Assembly: GCA_013176395.1 (NCBI GenBank)
Contig: JABMLP010000006.1
Location: 1,674,001-1,738,000 of the forward strand
Direction of reading: 5' to 3'
DNA from: Venturia oleaginea
Taxonomy: Eukaryota; Ascomycota; Dothideomycetes; Venturiales; Venturiaceae
DNA: 64,000 nt
Shown here one piece after another: positions 1-11,570 of this stretch; within the stretch, counting starts at the first letter, position 1; each line of letters opens with the position of its first letter. The position numbers were made by a program, and so were the translations under genes. The notes under the pieces are model-generated. The model saw only the letters and a list, made by a program, of their open reading frames with translations. It did not search any database and was not told the DNA's origin.

Positions 1-2
1 CA

Positions 3-1781
3 GATGGCCTTCAACCCAAATCCATCGAGACATTTCAGCAACTGGGGTTAGCCGACACTCTCTTGCGGAAAGGGGTCAAGATCTATGACATTTGCTTCTG
101 GAATTCCACGACGACGGATCCGCTGAGTCGGACTCGTAGGGAAATTCATTATCCGAAAGACGTTGATGTCGAGAATCCGTTCATTCTTTTGGTTCACCAA
201 GGAATGGTTGAAGATGTTTTCATCGAGGACATGAGGGGACGGGCTATCCAAGTAATTAGGGGGTCAACTTTCCAAGAGTACGGGTCAGAAGCTGGCTCAG
301 AGACAGTTGAGGTTGACTACGTAGACAACAAGACCGGTGAACATCGATCTTTCCATACACGGTACCTAGTAGGGTGCGATGGCGCTCACTCGAATGTACG
401 GAAAAGTATCCCTGGAGCGACGATGGTTGGCGAGAGCTCCAATGCGAAATGGGGCGTACTCGATGGTATGTTCGTTCATCCATTCTCTGGGGTATGAAAT
501 TCCGAGGCTGAAATAATATATAGGTGTTATTGAGACAGACTTTCCCGATCTCTGGAGCAAAGTCGTGATACAGTCTGAGACTGCTGGGACGGTCTTGTGT
601 ATTCCTCGAGAGAGGAATATGACCAGACTATACATCAAGCTCGATCGTACCTTCGACGACAGCGAGCGAGCAACGCAAGATCTTGTCATGAAGAAAGCGC
701 AAGATATCATGGCTCCATACTCAGTGAAGTGGGTCAGTGTTGGTGTGTTTATCGAAGAACCGCATCTACTTGGCATAATTGACTCTAAACAGAATGGTTC
801 AGCGTGTACAAAGTCGGCCAAAGAGTAGCGAGCACCTTCTCCAGCGAAGACAACAAAGTTTTCATCGCCGGAGACGCGTCCCATACCCACTCCCCAAAAG
901 CAGCTCAAGGAATGAACACCTCAATGCACGACACATTCAACCTTTCCTGGAAACTAAACCTCGCAATTCGCGGTCTCTCAAAACACTCCCTACTCTCAAC
1001 ATACCAAAGCGAACGCAAGAAAATCGCCCAAGACCTAATTGACTTCGACTTTGAGCACGCTGCTGCCTTCGTAAATGGGGATGCCAAATCCCTCGCCGAG
1101 AATTTCGCTACCAATATCGGTTTCATTTCCGGCTTTGGCGTCAAATATGCACCCAACACTCTGAATCTAGCAGAGACCTCACCACGTGGTATCCTGTGCG
1201 CAGGAGAACTAGTCGCCCCAGCCAAAGTCACCCGCTACATCGACGCAAACCCCGTCAACATCGAACTCGACATCCCCCTTTTAGGCCAATTCAAAACATT
1301 CTTCTTCGTTAAGGATATCCACTCCTCTTCCCACTTTTTAGCAACTGTCTCGAAGCACATCTCCTCGGTCGAATCGGTCATGGGCCGCGCCTCTCTGAAA
1401 GCAGAAAACTCTTATACTGAAATGCCAGCTACAGCCGTGGACTTAGACGATTTCATCCAACCGCAACGGTATATCTGTGCTTCTAAGCTCTTCACATTCG
1501 CAACTGTGACGGAGATGGAAAAATCCGCGTTCGAGATTACGGATTTACCGCCTTTGTTTCAGAAGAGTCGATGGACGGTTTATTTGGATGATTTGAAAGA
1601 TGGGAAGTGTGGGGAAAGCTGTACTGATAAATGGGTTGGTGGTGTTGACAAGGGGGAGGTTGTTATTGTCAATATTAGGCCTGATGGGTATGTTGGTTCT
1701 GTGAAGAGGTTTGGGAATGAGGAGGGTGGTGGGGCTTGTGGATGGTTGGATATGTATTTTGGGGGCTTCTTGGCGGGATAG
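3..1781 (+). CDS. FAD-dependent aromatic (phenol 2-monooxygenase-like) hydroxylase, 5' partial
   Basis: Joined exons 3-465, 524-742 and 793-1781 give 556 residues with no internal stop. The N-terminus, with its GxGxxG dinucleotide motif, lies outside the window. The visible part has the DG motif [12 protein letters not shown] near residue 123 and the FAD ribityl-binding GD motif ([18 protein letters not shown]) in exon 3. The C-terminal part resembles the thioredoxin-like domain of phenol hydroxylases. Introns are 466-523 (gtatgt...tag) and 743-792 (gtgtgt...cag); the second donor is chosen because it alone restores [11 protein letters not shown] in frame. The family hydroxylates phenolic substrates using NADPH and O2; the substrate here cannot be read. 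The transcription factor and flavin reductase downstream may be functionally linked, which is inference. Confidence 0.9.
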
Positions 1782-2736
1782 TGGTTATAAGCAACAGCGT
1801 GTATAGAGTTGCACAAGTCCGGCATGGGTCACCGGGATCTTTATGAAACGTTGCTGCGATCATAACCATTGACTGGTTTAAATTAGCAGTTCCAATATTA
1901 TCGATACATCCTCGAGTCCGACGCTGAGAAAAAGAGACCCATCACGAAGAGCAATTCACAAAGTGTCCTTGAGGCTGGCGATGTCGAGCCTCGAGTTCGT
2001 GCGTGCTGGAGAGAAGTGTTATAGTATGTTCTCAGAACGCAACTGCTATACTTCCTTGCAATGATTTTGATCTAATCGGCTAAACAGTTTGGAAGCCTGG
2101 TCTCTATATTCTTCCATTGATGTCATTCATGTACTTTTTCAATCCCGTTGACAGAAGTAATCCCGCTAATGCGCAAACCTAGGTCTAGGAATAGATCTTG
2201 GCTTCGAGAGAAATAAGTACTAGCTCCTGCTGGTCCTACTATTCTACATCCCCTTTGGCCTTTGTGATCTCCTCTTAAACCTTCTGACTAAAAAGAGTTC
2301 TGGCAAGATTATGTTGCCCCCGCTCATGCTTGGATAGGGAAGTATACTATCAACAAAATATACCGCGAAAACTTCGCCAGTACGGTAATCATTTGATTAA
2401 TCCTTTGGTAAGTTTTATATATAACCTCCATTATCCTTCACGAGTTCTTGCCAAACCACCAGCACAAGAGCCAAACCAACAACCCAGCACCTTAAAGCCG
2501 GCTTCATCGCACGCAAAGTCTTCAACATGACAGACACCATTCCCCAACCGAATCGGGAACAGAGTGTCAATCTGACAGCCGAAGATATGGATATCAGGCT
2601 ACTTAATAACAGACACCAGTCTTGGAATGAGAGATATTTTACTTAAGATGGATACAATAAAGTCTGAAATCTCCAACGCGATCGAATAGCGCAAGAACTA
2701 TTAATAGTACCCCACCTATTCCATTTCATCAACCAC
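1782..2736. other. intergenic, no convincing gene
   Basis: This is the common 3' region of the monooxygenase (+) and the zinc-finger regulator (-). The only small ORF of note is 2527-2646 (+), 39 codons, opening MTDTIPQPNREQ. It has no recognisable domain and could be a gene remnant. Nothing else is supported. Confidence 0.4.
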
Positions 2737-5700
2737 TCAACCCAGCCCCCTCAAAACCTTCATAGCCTCATGCACAACACTCCACCGAATACCCCCCAAA
2801 TGCCTCGCCATAACAACCATCAACCCACTCGTCCCCCTCTCCCCCAACAAAGCCCACAACACCCCCTCCCTAGCCGTAACAAAATGACCAACAAGCCTAC
2901 TCATCTCCGCCTTGCACCGCAACAACTCCCCCTCACCACCCTCTCCCCCAAAAAGCATCCTACCCCCATTACCCCGCCGCTCACCGCCCATTGTAGAAAC
3001 ATCAACAACATTGACAAAGTGAAAAGCCCAACAAGTAAGCGAAGCAAGATAAAGACACCACGGATAATGAAACGCAAACCCAACATCCCACTCCTCCACC
3101 TTCATAATCCCATCCTTCAATAACCGCGCCGCATGCCGCACCGCCTTCGCCGCCCGCCCATCCCCACCCGGTTTTGCCCACTCCCTGAGAACTTGCCGGG
3201 AACGGGTGAAGTCATCGGGGAAAACGGGGCGGCCGGTGATATGTCGTGCGCCGGCGTAGATTTGGAGATCTAGTATCTCGACGTTGAGGGTTATGTAGGC
3301 GGCGTGGTAGATTGCTATTGTGGCTGTCGAGGAACGGGTGAATTCCGCTCGGGCCTTTGGGTTGTTGGTGAGTGATAAGAGTATATTCATGGAATGGTTG
3401 TCGAAATCTGCTTTCCAGGCTTCGTAGCAGCGGGATAAGCGGTCGTCCCATTTGGCTTGGTTGGGGCCGTAACCTATATCTATTAGTGACTTTTTCTTGC
3501 TCGAGTGTAGGATCGAGGGGGGATGGTATTTGGACATACCGAGACTGGCTTGATCTCTCCTTTTCATGTCCCATTGGATACTCATCAATCCATGCAGGAT
3601 CAGCAATCTACTCAGATTATTCAGGTCAGGAATCATCGCGCCCGAATCGGGATTTACATAGGCTCTCAGTATGGTGAGATAGGAGATGGAAGATTCAGAT
3701 TTGGCGTGTTTCCACCATTCTTGGGCAGACGTGGCCTCCCAAGTGGCCTCGTTGCATGGTAATGATGTTCGAAGTTCAAAGGATGACATGCATAGGGACT
3801 GAGAGAATAGGACCGCGTGCTGAGTGTCCCATATGAAGCAAATAAATGCAAGCCTAAAAGTGTGTCAGTGAAGCATATCTTGGAAGAAAGAGGTGGTCTA
3901 CCTTTTTCGAAGTTCGACATCAATGGCTTTGCGCCACATGATGCCTATATCTTGGTTACTGTCATCGAAGTCCGGCTGACGGGCTGTCTGGCAATCACTG
4001 CGTCGGATCAAGCTACTCATCGTTTAATCGAGGCTTATATTAAAGTTCCTTTGGTTGATCTTACTTGATTAACAATCCATGGAACAGATGAGACATGTCA
4101 TGTTGTTTCTGCCCAGCTCTTGATTTCCCAAAGCACTCTACCAAAAGCATGGTCTGCAATATCCACAACTCAGGCTGAGCAGTAAACTCGGGGTGCTGAA
4201 AGATCTGCGCCCTCAAAGTATCATGAATGCTAACGGCAAGCATATGCATTTCCTTGTCGCTATAAGTAGCGCCAAGAAGTAGTACCGCAAGAAGTAAGAA
4301 AGTCTTTGTCTTTGCGGGTTCAAAGGTGGGCTTGTGTAGCAGCGGATAAACGACATTGAAGCGGGAGAAGAACAGGTCCAAATACGATTGCATGGACACG
4401 AGGGAAAGGAGCGGGTTGTCTGCTCTCACGTCGACGTTCGCCAGCACCAGCGGTCGAGCGGCTGTCAGAAGGTCCAAGATTCTGTCTCGAGAATCATTGT
4501 CCATCGTCTGCATATTTGGAGTTTGATAGGGCGGCACAGTAAAACTGTTAGAACGAGCGCGAGGTTTATTCTCTCGTCGGTAATTTATCTGCTGCTGTAG
4601 CGGTTCAGGCTCGCTTGTAGATATTCTGCTCGCCGTGGTATTACTGCTTTTACACGAAAAAGTCGTGTCAAGATGGGGTTCGGGGTGCATTGGCTGCCCA
4701 CGTGTCGAAGCCGAGTTATTGCTACTGAGAAGAGGTTGGCTTTGTCGACCATGTGGAGGACGAGTGGGTACTTGACCTCCCGACAACATCTGTGGCTGAC
4801 ATACGGTAGTTTCGCTGCTCAAAGCGTCCCAATCCATCGCATCATTCGATTGTGGCAATTCGAAATCGGAAAAATTATTAGGTGGTGTGAAATAGCTCAT
4901 CATGACTTGTTGATCATTCGCTTCATTGATGCCAATTGGCATTTTCATGGTGTTCGAAAGTATGTCCAGTCCGCGGGACTTCGCGGCCATATCCACGTTC
5001 ACTTCAACGGGAGCATCAAATAGCCATTTATAATTGTCCATTGTCGTGAATGGCATATTGAAGGAGCTAGCTGGATGGTGGTTAGTCATGTTCTCTCAGC
5101 ATCGTCCTCGTTGTTTGCTTGCCCGTGTCTGGTCGGAACATATCATCCATTGGCGCATCCATTTGCATATCCATCGTGCCATTCGGCAAATCGCCCCAGG
5201 TGGAGTTGGATAGGAAGTCGAAAATGTCATCTTGAGAGACTTGAGTTTGCTCAGGCAGAGGATGCCCAGGCGAGACCTGCGAAAACTGATCCAATGAATC
5301 GGTGCTCAATAACGTTCCCGGAGGTGACAGAAGTGCAGTGTTCAAATCCTGGTAGGAGTCTTGATTGAAGTAGGCGTCTTCGACCTGGAAAGTATCTCCT
5401 GACAGTTCAGGCTGCTTCTTCCGGGCGTATTGCTGGTGAGAAATTTGGGTAGGACGTTTCGTGACGATGCGGCCATCAGGATCGCGCCAGAGCTTCTTTC
5501 TCGTTTGGAGGTCTCCTAATCCTTCGCCACCAGCTTCTTGATCCTTCTCCTGGTGACGAACGAGATGTCTTTCTGGTCTCTTATCAAAAAATGAAACGTA
5601 TGTAATTCTGGATGAAGGAAAGCGGTTACCTAGAAGATCGGGACGCTTGAAGTGCAAATTACATCGCGGACAAGTATTATCTCCTCCTTTATGGTTTAAG

Positions 5701-5798
5701 TAGTGGCGCTGCAAATGGTCTGATCGTGTAAAACGTTTCCCACATCCATCATAAGTGCAGGCAAATCTTTTGGGCTTTGTGGTGGGTGCTGCAGGCAT
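2737..5798 (-). CDS. C2H2 zinc-finger / fungal-specific transcription factor
   Basis: Six exons (5798-5630, 5572-5123, 5070-4065, 4012-3902, 3853-3540, 3473-2737) make 928 residues in one frame. Two C2H2 fingers lie at about residues 14-36 and 43-63; the second is completed only by splicing out 5573-5629, giving PDLLERHLVRH. A Ser/Pro/Gln-rich linker follows. From about residue 425 there is a fungal_trans domain (FSRFNVVYPLLHKPTF, HGLLINLIRRSDC, WRKAIDVELRKRLAF). Intron 5071-5122 has a GC donor (gcaagc) with branch site gactaac. The last intron, 3474-3539, is in frame and optional; acceptor 3480 is an alternative. This is a nuclear DNA-binding regulator with unknown targets. It lies head-to-tail with the Old Yellow Enzyme gene, a possible but unproven target. 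Confidence 0.9.
5071..5122 (-). other. GC-AG intron in the zinc-finger regulator
   Basis: The donor reads g|gcaagc and the acceptor ccatccag, with branch site gactaac. Removing these 52 nt joins the finger exon to the regulatory-domain exon in phase 1. No GT donor nearby gives a continuous frame. Confidence 0.7.
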
Positions 5799-6204
5799 GA
5801 TGCTGAAGCAGTCGGGGTTTCTGGATAATAAAATGATGAAGTTCGACTATTTGGTGCATAAGACTGCCTGGCTGTCATTGAACCACCAATACACCCATAT
5901 TAAAGATGGTCAAAGATTGTTGAGAGACGTTCCTGATCGGTGTGGCGATCCTTATCTTCAGGCCATCCACGCTTCCAGGTCTACCCGCTTTTGGCGGCAT
6001 TCTTTGCGAGGCTCAGATTGAGAAACCAGACTACCCAATCTGGGAAGCCCGGCCGAATACAAAGGATCAGATTTTGAATATTATAAAGATCGCGAACTCG
6101 AAGCGCACTAAAAATTGATTGAGTTGATGCTGTCAAATAATGAACGCCGTAGCCATGCTATGAGATGGAATATCTAGAATGCGAAATCCAAAAATGTTAG
6201 TGAA
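5799..6204. promoter_or_regulatory. upstream region of the regulator and 3' region of the Old Yellow Enzyme gene
   Basis: About 400 bp lie between two minus-strand genes, so they hold the regulator promoter and the OYE terminator. No specific motif can be called with confidence. Confidence 0.4.
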
Positions 6205-7499
6205 CTATGATGAATACGCTGGATAATCTGTGTATCCCTTCTCTGCTAGGCCTGCCCCGTAAAATGTATCGCGATCATACTTGTTCAGAGGCAAGCCTTC
6301 CGCCAGTCTCGATGGAAGGTCTGGGTTGGCGATGAAGTGACGACCGAAAACAATGGCATCGGCTTCATCAGCATCGAGCTTTGGAACAGCGTTGTCGCGG
6401 TTGAAGTTTCCGGCAGCGAGAAACTTGATGTCTGCTTTGCGGAGGATTTCCCGGAATGGCACCAAAGAGTGGTTCGCCTGTTTCGTCCCGGTGGATGGTA
6501 GCGAAGCAATTTTCGCGCTCTCGTCTAGGACTTCGTCGAACCTTGGCTCAACCATGTGAACATACATGGGACGCAGGTCTTTTGGAAGGGTGGCAATCTG
6601 TTCGCAGAGATATGCCCAATGTTCATTTGGGTTGGAGTCCCTAGTATCCTGGAAGTAGTTGTAAGGCGACAAGCGAATACCGACTTTCTCGGCACCTATC
6701 GCAGCTGTCACAGCCTTGATAACCTCAAGGGGGAATCTGCTTCGATTTTCGATGGACCCGCCGTACGCATCAGTTCGGACGTTAACATTATCATGCAGGA
6801 ATTGGTCGAGTACATATCCGTTGGCACTAGTAGAGTTAGAGAAAGCTCCTTCGTTCGTTATGTTCAGCTTACCCGTGAATTTCAACACCGTCGAATCCGG
6901 CTTCCAGAGCACGTTTTGCTGCTGCTGCAAACTCAGCAGTGACCTCTTTGATGTCCTCAACAGTCATTTCCTTTGGTGGAGCATCGGCGTACTTGGTGCC
7001 GTCGAGGCCATTTCCCTGAATGGGTATGCTGCTTGCACTCAGAGTCTGAGAGCCGCCAAGGAGACCTGGAGTGGTGGCACGACCAACGTGCCATAATTGG
7101 CAGAAGATGAAGCCTCCCTTTGCGTGGACAGCACCTGTGACCTTCTTCCATGCCGCAATTTGAGTTGTTGTGAAAATTCCTGGTACACCTGGGTAACCAG
7201 CGGCCTAGTATTTGTTATTAGCAGTGCTTTCGGAACGGAAGTATCGTGTATCTCACCAAACGACTGATTGGGCAGGCCTCGGATAATATGAAACCTCCTT
7301 TGCTAGCCCGCTGCTGGTAGTGCTGAACGATTAGTTCGCTTGGAACGAAAACGCCGTCAGACTCCTTGGAAGCTCGCATCCTGGTCAAAGGAGCCATCAT
7401 GATACGGTGCTCAAGGTTCAAAAGACCAAATTGCAGAGGCTGGAAAAGCTTTGTACTCCTCAATGGCGCGGTGGCCGCTGGAGAGGTCGTGGACGACAT
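6205..7499 (-). CDS. NADH:flavin oxidoreductase, Old Yellow Enzyme family
   Basis: Exons 7499-7257, 7204-6873 and 6826-6205 give 398 residues, the usual length of fungal OYEs. The fold is an FMN-binding TIM barrel. The substrate-binding His/Asn pair and the proton-donor Tyr are present in IHGANGY (H190, N193, Y195), matching the known OYE pattern. Other family landmarks are FQPLQFGLLNLEHRIMMAPLTRMRA at the N-terminus (read in two parts), FCQLWHVGRAT and GGSIENRSRFPLEV. Introns 7205-7256 (gtgaga...tag) and 6827-6872 (gtaagc...tag) are both needed; the second joins VEIHG to ANGY. The enzyme reduces activated C=C bonds with NAD(P)H. It sits between a regulator and a low-complexity region; pathway unknown. 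Confidence 0.93.
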
Positions 7500-8070
7500 A
7501 TCGGGGAGACTGTTTCGAGATTTCGTGGATGATGATAGTATATAGGTATACTGCGATCAACGAAGGGAGAAGCGATCATGTACTTAAGGCTCAAAAAGGC
7601 CCAAGCAGATCTGGCAGTGGTCTGCATCACATGCTCTATGTCTAGGATTAATAATGTTAGCTGAAGCAGGAGTGGGGGACGAGATCTCTGGGAGCGGATC
7701 GTTGGACATTGCAGGTCAAGGTGCATGTGGGGTCGCTCCATCTGTGGATGGGGAGTCCTTATCGACGGGCCGACCAGGAACGAAAATTTTGAGCCGGCGT
7801 GTTCCTAGTGGAGGCCTCTCGATGGGACAGGTAAGCAAGAGGGCACTTGCTCCGCTGAGTTTATCAAAGACGGATACCTCGATGACAAACTCTCAACTTG
7901 TTGTTGTTGATGAGAGAGCGAAGAGACCATCTGTGCGAGGAGTTTGGCTTCTTCGACGGCGGCCGAATTCCGTGTCTGCTTCATCACCATCACCATCTTA
8001 CTATAGAGACCGAGAAAGGAGCATGATGAGCTACATGATTGACTGTTTTCAAGCTTCTTTCACAAGTTAT

Positions 8071-8090
8071 GATTGATTGATTGATTGATT
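8071..8090. repeat. (GATT)5 microsatellite
   Basis: Five perfect GATT units follow a TTATGATT stretch upstream of the OYE gene. Confidence 0.9.
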
Positions 8091-8685
8091 TTATCCTACT
8101 CGGTTGCAGCCGCTTAATCACGCAGCTATGTCCGGTTAGGAGGACTTCATCAGACAGCCGACACGTGATAGATTATATAATCCACCGCGCCCCACTTCGC
8201 CCCGTTCACTGAAACAAGACCAGTTGTCCCCTCCGTCCTCCCTCTTTTCCCTTAACCAGTATCTCCAAATGCCCGCTGGCTCTTGTAGATACTGGTTACT
8301 CTGCTAGTATATCTGTGCTATGTAGACTCAAGAGGCAATGCCTCGTGTTTCGCTATCCTTCTACCTACAGTCTCCCTCTAGTGCTCAGCTTTGTCTATCT
8401 GTTTCGCCTTATCCCTCAAGGCCAATGGGTTCCCTAAGTATGTTTCTGCTTGTGAAAGTTGCCTTGCACCAGATTCCTATGCGGCAGTGTATGTGGTTGT
8501 GTGATGCTGGAGATAATAGTAACCATCGTAGTTGTGATTTCGCTGCTTGGGTGTGATACTCCGGGTATGCCCGTAGACGAGGCCGTCTGGTAGCTGCCGT
8601 ATTGTATGGCGCCGATCGTGCTATAGATTTGCCGTCTTATAGTCGGAGCCTACCTGCTGCTAGTCGCTCTCCCTGCTTGCTATAT

Positions 8686-8881
8686 CGCGCTCCTACTCTT
8701 GCCAATGCCATAACTGGGACGCAACAGTCTGGGGAGAGGCTCAAGACCACGTCTGCTAGCTTACAGGGAGGAGATTTGCCGCCAATAGGCTCCTTCTATG
8801 CGTCCTTACTACTTACTGTGTCGCGCACCTACTCTTGCCAATGCCATAACTGGGAGGCAACAGTTTGGGGAGAGGCTCAAG
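8686..8881. repeat. diverged direct duplication, 60-bp core
   Basis: A 60-bp core (8686-8745) recurs at 8822-8881 with only a few mismatches, both copies running from cgcgc..cctactcttgcc to gagaggctcaag. Looser similarity (agatttgccg) extends upstream of each copy, suggesting a unit of about 136-145 bp duplicated once. No coding content is recognisable. Confidence 0.75.
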
Positions 8882-9999
8882 GCTCTGGGCAACAGCTTGT
8901 AGCAGAACGGTTTGCCAAGACGTTGGGAGAGGTTGTCTAGTCGTTGCAGTGGTGTGTGGTGTCGATTGTTGCACACCGGGCGTCTGGTGTTTGAGTTGTG
9001 TTGAAGGTATTGCCGTTCTAGCGGTGACTCGTCGACTCGTAGCGTTGCAGTGTCATCTGGGGTGATGGACTAGCCGGGAGATAGTGACTAGATGGTTGCT
9101 GTTGTCTTTGGTGGACGCATCGTTCGTGTAGCTTGCTCATGTATTCGTGTGCTTGCTATGCCGTGGCCGCGACGGCGACTCTAGAGGTATCTCATCGACG
9201 CTGAGGGACGCGCGATGGCCTCTAGAGGCCGGAGCGGCCACTGGCAGAGGTGTTTTGATGATCTTTAGATGATAATTCTGTAAATTCCAAAAATTGAGTT
9301 CTCGCTGTGTGTGGTGTTTTTTTTCCTTTCACAAGTTATCAAGTGCAGCACCAAAAAGAGTCGTAAGATCAAAAATCACATGACCCATCCAAAGAGCGTA
9401 ATAAACACCTAACCCCCACAAAACCTCACCAAACCCCCCAATCCACCTCAAACTCTCCTTCCCATCGCAAATCCAAGGAAACTTTACACATAACCCATCA
9501 CCAACGCCACCAACGCCACCAACGCCAAAGATCAACAACGCCAACGTCCTTAGTAGCGCCGCAACAGCACCGATTCATGCACAATAATACGTGAACACAA
9601 CTCAGGCGTTTTTAGCTCGAATACCTAAATCTACCAGTGAGAAATCAAGATCTCGTGTCCGACCTCGTGGTTTTTGTAGGATGAGAGGGATTCGCTGGAT
9701 CTGCTCGTACCTGCAATTACTGTTTTCCTTCTTAGGGCCTAGGTAGATGTCTGAGAATGTTTTAGCGCTGTGAGTTCGGGGCGAAGGTGGTTTGGAGGTG
9801 TATCGCGTGAGATGGTTTGTGATGTCATTAGGGGGGTGTACTCGTTTGGGCCTGGGGGAAGGAAAGTTGGTATATAGTATGCTGGGGGAGGGGAGGGAGA
9901 GGATGTGCTTGGTAGGTGATTCTTTTTATCGGAATTTTCAAGTCCAAATTCGTCGAAGTATCTACGATTAATATATTACTGGTACTGGATATCATCGCC

Positions 10000-11077
10000 A
10001 TGATGTCTCATCTTGTCAGTATATCCTCCTCTTTACGACTTCAGAAACCAGGAATGATAGGAATTCTAATGAGAAAAAATATAGACACCATCCGCAAATA
10101 TAAAGACCGAAGCTGGAGCTCCAGATCTGACAGGGACATCTCCAGGTCAACCTATCGGTACCGACGAAGTCGAAGATCAGTCCAGTCCTGAGCAGGAGCC
10201 AAAACGTTCACATGATCACACGAACGCGTCGACGAAGACCGCGAGTTCCGAGGAGCAGAGCAAGTCTAGCACTGAGGAGCAGAGCTCAAGCAGTCAAAGC
10301 AAAGAATTGCTCGATGTTGTGACTGAACCACCAGTCAGCGCTAGCACAATAACTCCAGCTGGAGCACGTGGTGCTACTGGAGCATCACCAAATCAGCCAC
10401 AGGGTGGAGACGAATCGCAATATGGTTCCCCCAATTCCAAGGTTCTTGATCACCACGAACATGATGACCACTCCGAGAAAGAGGGGTGCAAGACGTCGGA
10501 GAAAGATATCCCATCTCACAGCAAATCTTCCACAGACAGTAAATCATCGAGTGCAGATGAATCTACAAGCAAAAGGTCTGTATCAGGTGGATTGGAAACA
10601 GATCCAGGAGTGTCATCGAGTACCAAAACACCAGCCGGTGCAGTCGGGCCAACAGGGACAGGACCGATGGAGACAATTGGTGATGATGAATCGCGAGATA
10701 CCTCGTACAAAACCCATGCCCATCAAAAACACGACAGTCACCACTCCGCCAAAACCACTTCCCCGCAACAAGGAAGTCAAGGCACAGCGACCTCGACCGC
10801 AGAAAGCAAACCCAGCTCTTCCGAGACAAAGACTGACAGCACATCAACCGAAAATACCAAAGCCGCATCCGAGGTATCAAAGAAATCAGACTTCGACGGT
10901 CCAAACGCGAGTTTCACTTCCGAAATCGGAAGTAAAGAAGATCCAGGACGTGTCGCGGAGGAGAAAATGATTGAGAGGAATGCGCAGAGTGGTGATGTTG
11001 GAAGTATGGGCGTGAAGCAGGATTCTATTACTGGGGGTGGTCAGTTTGATGTTTTGAAGAGTGAGGAGGCTGCTTAG
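10000..11077 (+). CDS. low-complexity, probably disordered protein with three internal repeats
   Basis: The model joins a 15-nt first exon (ATG at 10000, MMSHL) to 10085-11077 across an intron with donor gtcagt, branch site ttctaat and acceptor atatag, giving 335 residues. The first exon is inferred from splice signals. The long exon is open throughout and very rich in Ser, Thr, Lys, Glu and Asp. Three copies of a motif of about 24 residues occur, with consensus TxAGAxxxTGxxPxxxxGxDE, beginning near 10106, 10352 and 10628. Between copies are Ser/Glu/Lys runs and His-rich patches (HHEHDDH, HQKHDSHH). There is no signal peptide, transmembrane segment or known domain. Function unknown. Confidence 0.65.
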
Positions 11078-11570
11078 TTTGGTTTTTGGGATGGGGGAGG
11101 GATGGTGTTGAGCATTAAGCGTGGATGAAGTGTTTTGGTAGGTGACTTGTGGACGGTTTTGGAATTTGTGCTTTGGGTGTCGTTTTGCTGGGCTTTGGTT
11201 TCATGTCATTTCAATTGGATGATTTTGAACTGTCGAGTTCGTATATCGAGACGGAGTTTCTCCATCTGAGAAATCCTTTGGTGATGCAGCACGGCCATAA
11301 ATTTAGTGACACCAATCTCGAGATGGAAGTATCAGACCGTTTCAAGCTGTAAGATAGAGAAAAGAATTGAAATCCAGGCGTGAATGTTGAGAATTGTAGT
11401 CTGTAGGGAGATGGAAAGAAAGAAGGGGTTGAAGAATAATGCCTGCCAAAATATCCCCTGCCCCCACCTTACCAAATCAGGTAATCCCCGAATCGTCATC
11501 TAACTCCGTCCATCTCCGTCTACTCAACCTACAATCCCCTCTCAACCCAGTCCCCCAATCCAACCCCAAA
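11078..11570. other. intergenic, no convincing gene
   Basis: This is the SDR upstream region. A 67-codon ORF at 11149-11352 has no support. The SDR frame is open upstream to 11439, but the start is better placed at 11571, where the Rossmann strand begins. Confidence 0.4.

Larger units (their letters stand above)
7500..9999. other. long intergenic region: OYE promoter, microsatellite, diverged duplication
   Basis: No gene is supported. The region holds the OYE promoter and 5' leader, a (GATT)5 run at 8071-8090, a duplicated block at 8686-8881, a 14-bp perfect palindrome at 9217-9230 (GGCCTCTAGAGGCC) and a short CCAACG-type triplication near 9507-9533. ORFs here, up to 140 codons, show no family signal or codon-usage support. 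Confidence 0.5.

Noticed and set aside
7654..8076. 140-codon plus-strand ORF upstream of the OYE gene
   Set aside because: No similarity or signal; it covers the probable OYE promoter and 5' leader.
10368..10970. 200-codon ORF overlapping the repeat protein
   Set aside because: It is an alternate-frame shadow; the three-repeat pattern exists only in the frame of 10085-11077.
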